NCBI GenBank assembly: GCA_024280135.1
Contig: JAJRQS010000356.1
Location: forward strand, 1-13,769
Origin: Bacteroidota bacterium
GTDB taxonomy: Bacteria > Bacteroidota > Bacteroidia > Chitinophagales > Saprospiraceae
Direction of reading: 5' to 3'
Length of the DNA: 13,769 nt
A program made the translations under genes and the position numbers. The notes beneath the pieces are model-generated. The model did not search any database, was not told the DNA's origin, and saw nothing but the letters and a program-made list of their open reading frames with translations. Every line of letters starts with the position of its first letter. Within the stretch, counting starts at the first letter, position 1. Positions 1 to 5,974 of the stretch are shown here, piece by piece.

Positions 1-729
1 AAACTGATAACCCATTACACTCGTGAGGCAGGCGTACGTGCATTGCGTCAAAAGATTGCAGGTGTGATGAGACACGTAGCGAAGGAGGTTGCTATGAATG
101 GAGTTAAGTCTGTAGCCATTACACCGGACATGTTAGGGACTATTTTAGGGCCAGAGCCTTTCTCCAAAGAACTCTATAATGAAAAATTACCAGCAGGAGT
201 AGCCGTTGGTTTGGCATGGACAAGCGTTGGGGGAGAGATATTGTTTATTGAAGCCTCTCAAAATCCAGGAGGTGGCAAGTTGACGCTTACAGGAAACTTA
301 GGCACCGTAATGAAGGAATCGGCTACCACCGCTTTATCTTTCATCAAAGCACATGCGAAGTCGTTAAAGATTGACGCTAAGTTATTTCAAGAAACGGATT
401 TACACATTCATGTTCCAGCTGGAGCGATCCCCAAGGATGGTCCTTCAGCAGGTATCACCATGATGACAGCCATCACTTCTTCGCTTTTGGGCAAGCCTGT
501 CAAAAGGCATCTAGCGATGACAGGAGAGATTACCTTGCGGGGAAAAGTGTTGCCAGTGGGAGGAATTAAAGAAAAGATGTTGGCGGCAAAGCGTGCCAAT
601 ATGAAAGAGATTATTCTTTGCAAAGCCAATGAAAAGCATGTCGATGAAATTGATCCCGCTTATTTGAAAGGTTTGAAATTTCATTATGTAGAACGGATGG
701 AAGAAGTCTTAAAAATTGCTTTGAAATAA
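1..729 (+). CDS. lon: ATP-dependent Lon protease, C-terminal part (5' end outside window)
   Basis: This is the end of the cytoplasmic ATP-dependent serine protease Lon, which degrades misfolded and regulatory proteins. The frame is open from base 1 ([20 protein letters not shown]), so the gene is cut by the window edge rather than starting inside it. About 242 residues remain: the end of the AAA+ small domain and the whole proteolytic domain. The Ser-Lys catalytic dyad is visible. The serine lies in PKDGPSAG (codon 445-447), and the lysine in the GGIKEK motif following GKVLPVGG (codon 568-570). The ending, [14 protein letters not shown], is typical of bacterial Lon, so the C-terminus is complete. 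No clear intrinsic terminator follows the stop. The family assignment is secure; only the N-terminal and ATPase parts cannot be judged. Confidence 0.97.
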   Translation, partial: KLITHYTREAGVRALRQKIAGVMRHVAKEVAMNGVKSVAITPDMLGTILGPEPFSKELYNEKLPAGVAVGLAWTSVGGEILFIEASQNPGGGKLTLTGNLGTVMKESATTALSFIKAHAKSLKIDAKLFQETDLHIHVPAGAIPKDGPSAGITMMTAITSSLLGKPVKRHLAMTGEITLRGKVLPVGGIKEKMLAAKRANMKEIILCKANEKHVDEIDPAYLKGLKFHYVERMEEVLKIALK

Positions 730-876
730 CGTATGTTACCAAAGTCAATGGATATATAAAGATCGCTTTGAGTAAATACCGATAAAATGAGGCTTCTTGG
801 TCTTGGTCAAAGATTGATATTCATAAACGTCAGGTTAATACTTAAAACCAATGGAATATAAATTATTATGCTCCGT

Positions 877-909
877 TATGGGATAGCTTGCGCAAAAAGC
901 TTACTTTTG
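877..909 (+). promoter_or_regulatory. candidate Bacteroidota-type promoter for the gene at 941
   Basis: TACTTTTG at 902-909 fits the Bacteroidota -7 element TAnnTTTG. A weak -33 match, TATG, lies at 877-880 with a 21-base spacer. The predicted start near 915-917 would give a leader of about 25 bases. The -7 match is good but the -33 is poor, and the -7 lies inside the right arm of an inverted repeat. Confidence 0.4.
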
Positions 910-917
910 GGCAAGCT
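885..917 (+). promoter_or_regulatory. 33-base inverted repeat over the -7 element of the gene at 941
   Basis: AGCTTGC (885-891) pairs with GCAAGCT (911-917). After one G-G mismatch, CAAAA (893-897) pairs with TTTTG (905-909), leaving a seven-base loop. No T-run follows, so it is a poor candidate for the lon terminator. It could be an operator or an RNA hairpin just upstream of the start codon. The repeat is seen directly; the role is inference. Confidence 0.45.
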
Positions 918-940
918 CCCTAATTGAGAAAAATAATTAC

Positions 941-1588
941 ATGAAGTACATTCTTGCATTTGTAGCTTTGTTTAGTGTGTCACTAGGACAAGCTCAGACC
1001 GTAACGCCAGATGCTATCCAATTTTCAGGGTTAGTCGTAACAGGCGATGAAGACCACATCTTACCCGTTGCGTATGCCACTATTGCCGTTAAAGGCACCT
1101 CCAGAGGAACTTACGCAAATTACGCTGGGTTTTATTCTTTAGTAGTCCGACCGAATGAAGTCCTTATCTTTACCGCAATCGGTTTCGAGAATGTAGAATA
1201 TACCGTCCCAGATACGATTATCGGTAATAAGTTCAATTACGTTCAGAACATGAAAGAAGAAGATGTTCTACTACCAGAAGCAGTAGTTTACCCTTGGCCT
1301 AGTAATAAATACTTGAAGCAAGAATTTTTGGCAATGGATGTAAGTAATGATCTAGATGTTCGAATTCAAGAGAACTTAATGCAAGAAACCCTTGCAAATT
1401 TACGAGTAGCTTTAGTTCGAGATGCGCATGAAAATGCCAGTTTTGCCCTAAGGCAAGAGACCGATAAGTTTTATTACCATGGTCAGCTTCCGCCAAATTA
1501 TATGTCCATCTTCAATGCCAACGCTTGGATCAAGTTTTTCCAAGCTATCAAAAACGGAGACTTTAAGGACAAAAGGAAAAAGAAATGA
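941..1588 (+). CDS. secreted carboxypeptidase-regulatory-like domain protein
   Basis: A 215-residue protein with a clear Sec signal peptide (MKYILAFVALFSVSLGQAQ, residues 1-19), so it is exported to the periplasm or outer membrane. Residues about 27-95 resemble the carboxypeptidase-regulatory-like beta-sandwich that is common in Bacteroidota. The signs are FSGLVV, a proline-containing VAYATIAVKGTSRGTYANYAGFY segment and VLIFTAIGFENVEY. The same fold begins SusC-type receptors, but there is no plug or barrel here. The second half (LPEAVVYPWPSNKYLKQEF onward) is mostly helical and ends in a very basic tail, DKRKKK. The ATG at 941 directly precedes the signal peptide. The gene stands alone and converges on a minus-strand gene across a terminator. 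I can assign the domain and location but no specific function. Confidence 0.8.
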   Translation: MKYILAFVALFSVSLGQAQTVTPDAIQFSGLVVTGDEDHILPVAYATIAVKGTSRGTYANYAGFYSLVVRPNEVLIFTAIGFENVEYTVPDTIIGNKFNYVQNMKEEDVLLPEAVVYPWPSNKYLKQEFLAMDVSNDLDVRIQENLMQETLANLRVALVRDAHENASFALRQETDKFYYHGQLPPNYMSIFNANAWIKFFQAIKNGDFKDKRKKK

Positions 1589-1612
1589 TCACTACAAATG
1601 ACGTAGAGCCAT

Positions 1613-1649
1613 AAAAAAGCCCCTCATTTGACATGAAGGGCTTTTTTTT
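1613..1649. terminator. bidirectional intrinsic terminator between converging genes
   Basis: AAAAAAGCCC pairs with GGGCTTTTTT. The hairpin extends inward past one C-A mismatch with TCAT/ATGA around a five-base loop. A T-run flanks the stem on both strands, so it can end transcription from both the gene at 941 and the gene at 1668-2138. Confidence 0.88.
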
Positions 1650-1667
1650 GAAGAATTAATGGAACAA

Positions 1668-2138
1668 TTATCCTAAAGGAATCTTAATCTCTTGTCCAGG
1701 AAAAATCTTGTTTGGATTGTCTAATATGTCCTTATTCGCTTCAAAAATCTCCTTATAACGCATAGCATCTCCATAATAATGCTTCGCTATTCTAGAAAGA
1801 GAATCCCCTTTCTTTATCGTATAAGTTTCAAACTTAGGAGCGGGGATATTGACTTCCAATCTGTCATTTACGCTGAATACACCGTCAACTCGATTAACAG
1901 CATTGACGATTGCTAAACGATCCGCTTCTGATGTTACAACACCCGATACCGTTGCGGTATTATTAAAGAAGTCAACACTTAAATTGCTAACATTTAAGCC
2001 TAATGCCGCTACCGTATTCTCCAGAACCATCAATTTCGAATTACGGATCATTTCATCCGCATTTGCATTTACATTTGGTTTTGGTGCAGCTGGTGTAGCT
2101 GGCTTACTTTTCTTTTTCAGGAAGTCAAATAGTCCCAT
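1668..2138 (-). CDS. kbp: Kbp/YgaU-like BON and LysM domain protein
   Basis: A 156-residue protein with the architecture of E. coli Kbp (YgaU), a small potassium-binding protein of about 149 residues. It starts MGLFDFLKKK, followed by an Ala/Pro linker (residues 11-27). A BON domain spans roughly 40-98 (LNVSNLSVDFFNNTATVSGVV, then VFSVNDRLEV). A LysM domain spans 104-154 (YTIKKGDSLSRIAKHYYGD, then IFEANKDILDNPNKIFPGQ). The frame stays open to an ATG at 2198, but the ATG at 2138 is chosen because it gives the family's usual MGLF(D/N)F start. There is no signal peptide, as in Kbp, so it is probably cytoplasmic despite the LysM. K+ binding is inferred from the family only. Confidence 0.87.
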   Translation of the reverse strand: MGLFDFLKKKSKPATPAAPKPNVNANADEMIRNSKLMVLENTVAALGLNVSNLSVDFFNNTATVSGVVTSEADRLAIVNAVNRVDGVFSVNDRLEVNIPAPKFETYTIKKGDSLSRIAKHYYGDAMRYKEIFEANKDILDNPNKIFPGQEIKIPLG

Positions 2139-2208
2139 TTTTTTAGTTTTAGGTGAAAGAAGAAAATGGGTTGACGTAAAAAATACGATTCTCCCCAATT
2201 ACTAGCAG

Positions 2209-2216
2209 CAAATATA
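2209..2216 (-). promoter_or_regulatory. candidate -7 element for the kbp-like gene
   Basis: On the minus strand TATATTTG fits TAnnTTTG, about 70 bases upstream of the ATG at 2138. I see no convincing TTTG at the -33 spacing, so this is only a half match. Confidence 0.35.
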
Positions 2217-2381
2217 GTTGTTTTTATTATTTTTATCACGCATTAAACGTTGATTTTGTGTTTTTTACCGCTCAAATGAGATTAATTTGTGTTATTCTTG
2301 GGTGAAATTTTGAGGTAGGGGGCTAGGTATCAAAAGTTGGGAAGCCCAAAACCGTCTAATCTGTAAAACTAGTGCAACATT

Positions 2382-2414
2382 TTTGGGATAAGTTCGGTAA
2401 AACTACTATATTTG
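2382..2414 (+). promoter_or_regulatory. Bacteroidota-type promoter of secDF
   Basis: TTTG (2382-2385), a 21-base spacer and TATATTTG (2407-2414) match the TTTG-N19..21-TAnnTTTG consensus of the primary Bacteroidota sigma factor. The inferred transcription start near 2421 gives a long leader of about 190 bases. Confidence 0.7.
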
Positions 2415-2612
2415 CGCTACTTTTGAGAAAGTGTACCGCACATTTTTATTATTAGCCAAATTTTGGCAACAGAATGGAATGGTTGGTCAGCACATTTTAG
2501 CCTTATTTTAATAGACTTTCATTTGAGCTTTTGAACAGCTCTTTAATTAAGTATGAAAATCTGATACTTCATTTTGGCAATGACTGACGTTCCCACAAAA
2601 AGTTTTAAACGA
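2415..2612 (+). other. secDF 5' leader within the divergent kbp-secDF intergenic region
   Basis: The gene-free stretch 2139-2612 holds two divergent promoter candidates and this leader. Within the leader are two overlapping tiny reading frames, at 2474-2500 (8 codons plus stop) and 2479-2511 (10 codons plus stop). A small hairpin GAGCT/AGCTC lies near 2525-2541. I recognise no riboswitch or known arrest peptide. Confidence 0.3.
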
Positions 2613-5600
2613 ATGCAAACTAAAGGATTGTTCAAAGTACTATTGATTTTACTAACCGTTGTGTGCTTATATCAATATCTACTTATTTTCCCATCTAAGA
2701 AAGTTGAGAATAAAGCGCATGTATTTGCCACAGAAGCAAGTGCAAGCCTCACAGATGCGCATGAGAAAGAGGGAGCTTATAAAGCTGCTAGAAGTCAATT
2801 TTTAGATTCTGCTTCTACTGAAGTAGCATTTAGAATTCCGCTATTAAAAAGTTTTACCTACAATGAGTTAAAAGCTCAACAATTAAAACTAGGTTTGGAC
2901 TTGAAAGGGGGGATGAGTGCAATTCTGCAAGTTGATTTAGGTAACTTTTTACTTGAGTTGTCTGAAGAAAATTTAGATAACCCAAATCCTGGATTTAAGA
3001 AAGCAATAGATGAAGCTCAAGTGGCAATGGCAAATGGAGGAGATTTCATCACGGCCTTTGGTTCAGCATACAAGAAACATTCGACAGGATTAAGTCTCGC
3101 AGATATTTTTAGTAGAAATGACCTTTTTAAAGAGGACATTAACTTCAAATCTACAGATGCTCAAGTGCTTGAGCTACTTAGAGCTAAATCGAAAGAAACA
3201 GTCAAGCAGACTTTTAGTCACTTAGGTAAACGGATTGATAAGTTAGGAGTGGTACAACCCAATATCTCTTTGGACGAAAGTCGTAACTTAATTATTGTAG
3301 AATTACCGGGTGTAGAAAATCCGGAGACCTTCCGGAAATATGTCCAAACTACTGCAAAGTTAGAATTTTGGAATACTTACCGTATTAGTGATCCGGGTCT
3401 TGTTCAAGCGTTTAGTGCAGCAGATGCAAAACTAAAAGAGTTATCAGGAACGGTTACAACCGCCACTCAAGATACGGTGTTTGAAATGGAATACACTTAT
3501 GACGACTTAGGGAATATTAAGGATTCTACTAGAGTGGCAAAAGTTAATCCAGCTCAACAACAGGGTGGACCATTGTTTAAAAACTTAAGATTACAAGTCT
3601 TTCAAGATGGAGTTCCAGACTCACCAGTCATGGGGTATGCCAATAAAAATCAAAGAGAACATATCTTAGATATGCTTAATAAGCCAGAAGTGAAGAGTCT
3701 CTTTCCGCAAGATATTAGATTTCTTTGGGGACAATCTTCTTTAGAAGTTAAGGGGGAAAACATTGGCTTTCCGCTTTATGCCATTCAAGTACCCCCTAAC
3801 GGAAAAGCGCCTCTTGAAGGGGATCACATTACTAGAGCAGGCGTTACAACAGACCCAACGACTAGTGAAGTGATGGTTTCTCTTGCCATGGATAATGAGG
3901 GATCAAGAGTTTGGGGCGAAATGACCCAAGCAGCATTTAATGCAGGTAAAAGAGAAATTGGGATTACACTTGATAATATGGTTGTTTCTTCGCCAAGCGT
4001 CCGTAATGGAGCGATATTAGGTGGGAATACTCAAATCTCGGGTAACTTCACTATCACAGAAGCAAAGGAATTGGCTAATATCCTTGAAGTGGGTAAATTG
4101 CCAGCAAAGGTAAATATCATTGAAGAACAATTAATTGGGCCTTCTCTTGGAGCAGATAACATTGCTAAAAGTTTTAACTCAGTAGCATTAGCCTTTATTT
4201 TATTGCTATTGTTTATGGTGGCGTATTATGCTTTTGGAGGTATAGTGTCCGTAGTTGCATTAATAGCGAACTTGTTCTTTATTTTTGGTGCTTTAGCATC
4301 TTATGGTACGGTATTAACAATGCCAGGGATTGCCGGTATTATCCTTACTTTGGGTATGGCGGTAGATGCAAACGTTATTATCTATGAACGAATACGAGAA
4401 GAACTGAGAGCAGGAAAAGATATTAAAACTGCTATTAAAGATGGTTTTAAGCATTCATATTCAGCGATTATCGATGCTAACGTTACCTCTTTATTGACGG
4501 CAATGGTTTTATCATACTTCGGCTTAGGGCCCATTAAAGGTTTTGCAGTCGTATTGATTATTGGTATCTTAAGCTCACTTTTGACAGCTCTAGTTTTAAC
4601 AAAATTGATAATAGACTGGAGAGTAGAAAAAGGAAAAACGCCTTCGTTTAGTTATGGTTGGTCCGCTGATATCTTAACGAAAACCAATATTGATTGGATC
4701 GGTATCCGCAAATATGGATATATCATTTCATCGGTAGTCATTCTAATTGGAGCGGCCTTGTTCGTAACCAAAGGTTTTGATTTAGGAGTTGATTTTACAG
4801 GTGGATATTCATACAATGTTAAGTTTGATAATGCAGTTCAAGTAGATGCTGATGTGATTCGTACTCAATTGAAAAATCAATTTGAAACGGAGCCAACAGT
4901 AAAGGTCGTTAGTACAAATAACACCTTTAATATTGTCACTAAGTACATGATTAATAGCACAGATACTAGTGCCGTCACGATTGTTACAGACAAGCTTTAC
5001 GAAGGGATTAATGCAATAGCAGGAGGTTCTTTAAATAAAGCTTCATTTAATGATGTGAGTTCAACTGGAACGAAGATTATTAGTTCTAGTAAGGTCGGCC
5101 CAACCATTGCAGATGATATTCGAGCAAGTTCATACAAATCGGCGATTGTTGCTTTGATTTTCATTTTCTTATACTTGTTTATTCGCTTCCGCAAATGGCA
5201 ATTTAGTATGGGAGCAGTTATTGCACTATTTCATGATGTATTGGCGACCTTGAGTATGTTTTTGATATTCCAGCATGTGATGCCTTTTTCTATGGAAATA
5301 AACCAAGCATTTGTTGCGGCGATTTTAACGGTAATCGGTTACTCCGTAAATGACACGGTTGTAGTATATGACCGTATCAGAGAGTTTATTGCTGCCGGTC
5401 ATGGTACAACCAAAAAGGAAGTATTTAATTTTGCGATTAACCGAACATTGAGTAGAACATTGATTACCTCTGTTACGACCTTGATAGTAATTTTAATCCT
5501 ATTGGTTTTTGGTGGGGACAGCATTAAAGGTTTTGCATTTGCAATCATGTGGGGGATTATTTTTGGTACTTATTCTTCTATTTTCATTGCGTCAGCATCT

Positions 5601-5705
5601 GTATATGATTTGACGAAAGGATGGAATCCAATGGATAAAACAGCCGTGCAGACTACCTACGAAAAGAAAGGAGCTAAAAAACCTAAAAAGGCACCCGCAA
5701 AATAA
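2613..5705 (+). CDS. secDF: SecDF protein-export membrane protein (SecD-SecF fusion)
   Basis: This protein uses the proton-motive force to help SecYEG move proteins across the inner membrane. It is a single-chain SecD-SecF fusion of 1030 residues, the usual form in Bacteroidota. The first membrane helix is at about 5-27, followed by the SecD motif LGLDLKGG (93-100) and a large periplasmic domain. The SecD helices follow from about 520, with MAVDANVIIYERIREEL (582-598). The SecF half begins near 700, with LGVDFTGG (724-731) and GYSVNDTVVVYDRIREF (909-925). The two membrane aspartates that match the proton-pathway residues of other SecDF proteins are D585 and D914. The C-terminus is a lysine-rich tail (KKGAKKPKKAPAK). 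ATG 2613 gives MQTKGLFKVLL, the usual family start; ATG 2580 and TTG 2574 are in frame and possible. It has its own promoter and terminator, so it is probably monocistronic. Confidence 0.96.
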   Translation: MQTKGLFKVLLILLTVVCLYQYLLIFPSKKVENKAHVFATEASASLTDAHEKEGAYKAARSQFLDSASTEVAFRIPLLKSFTYNELKAQQLKLGLDLKGGMSAILQVDLGNFLLELSEENLDNPNPGFKKAIDEAQVAMANGGDFITAFGSAYKKHSTGLSLADIFSRNDLFKEDINFKSTDAQVLELLRAKSKETVKQTFSHLGKRIDKLGVVQPNISLDESRNLIIVELPGVENPETFRKYVQTTAKLEFWNTYRISDPGLVQAFSAADAKLKELSGTVTTATQDTVFEMEYTYDDLGNIKDSTRVAKVNPAQQQGGPLFKNLRLQVFQDGVPDSPVMGYANKNQREHILDMLNKPEVKSLFPQDIRFLWGQSSLEVKGENIGFPLYAIQVPPNGKAPLEGDHITRAGVTTDPTTSEVMVSLAMDNEGSRVWGEMTQAAFNAGKREIGITLDNMVVSSPSVRNGAILGGNTQISGNFTITEAKELANILEVGKLPAKVNIIEEQLIGPSLGADNIAKSFNSVALAFILLLLFMVAYYAFGGIVSVVALIANLFFIFGALASYGTVLTMPGIAGIILTLGMAVDANVIIYERIREELRAGKDIKTAIKDGFKHSYSAIIDANVTSLLTAMVLSYFGLGPIKGFAVVLIIGILSSLLTALVLTKLIIDWRVEKGKTPSFSYGWSADILTKTNIDWIGIRKYGYIISSVVILIGAALFVTKGFDLGVDFTGGYSYNVKFDNAVQVDADVIRTQLKNQFETEPTVKVVSTNNTFNIVTKYMINSTDTSAVTIVTDKLYEGINAIAGGSLNKASFNDVSSTGTKIISSSKVGPTIADDIRASSYKSAIVALIFIFLYLFIRFRKWQFSMGAVIALFHDVLATLSMFLIFQHVMPFSMEINQAFVAAILTVIGYSVNDTVVVYDRIREFIAAGHGTTKKEVFNFAINRTLSRTLITSVTTLIVILILLVFGGDSIKGFAFAIMWGIIFGTYSSIFIASASVYDLTKGWNPMDKTAVQTTYEKKGAKKPKKAPAK

Positions 5706-5725
5706 AGTCTAATATTTCTGGACTT

Positions 5726-5760
5726 AAAAGCGACTCAATTTATTTTGGGTCGCTTTTTTT
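5726..5760 (+). terminator. intrinsic terminator after secDF
   Basis: AAAAGCGAC (5726-5734) pairs with GTCGCTTTT (5749-5757). The stem extends inward through TCAA/TTGG with one G-T pair, and the T-run continues to 5760. Confidence 0.9.
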
Positions 5761-5854
5761 ATTGGGATAACTATAATATCGTTCGCTGAAGTCCAGCCGT
5801 ATTTGTACGCAAGTACCCTTAAAGTCTAATTTGCCTTGATTATAGGAACATTCT

Positions 5855-5886
5855 TTTGTCTAATAAGTAAAAAACACTTACCTTTG
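5855..5886 (+). promoter_or_regulatory. strong Bacteroidota-type promoter of rpsA
   Basis: TTTG (5855-5858), a 20-base spacer and TACCTTTG (5879-5886) match TTTG-N20-TAnnTTTG in every fixed position. The start of transcription would be near 5893, giving a leader of about 80 bases. Confidence 0.8.
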
Positions 5887-5899
5887 CACCGCTTTAACG

Positions 5900-5966
5900 G
5901 AATAGTGTGAATATACAAGATTTCTTGAATTTTGCTATTCTATTTATTTAACCATTTAAAAGAGGA
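5900..5966 (+). promoter_or_regulatory. rpsA leader: nested hairpin and Shine-Dalgarno-like site
   Basis: GAATAG (5900-5905) can pair with CTATTC (5935-5940), enclosing a second hairpin CAAG-ATTT-CTTG (5916-5927). AGAGGA (5961-5966) lies eight bases before the ATG at 5975, an acceptable Shine-Dalgarno distance in a phylum that seldom uses such sites. E. coli S1 represses its own translation; whether this leader serves the same purpose is inference. Confidence 0.4.
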
Positions 5967-5974
5967 TTCTTTCA

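Noticed and set aside
1849..2205. Plus-strand open frame opposite the kbp-like gene
   Set aside because: It mirrors a well supported BON+LysM protein and has no independent signature.
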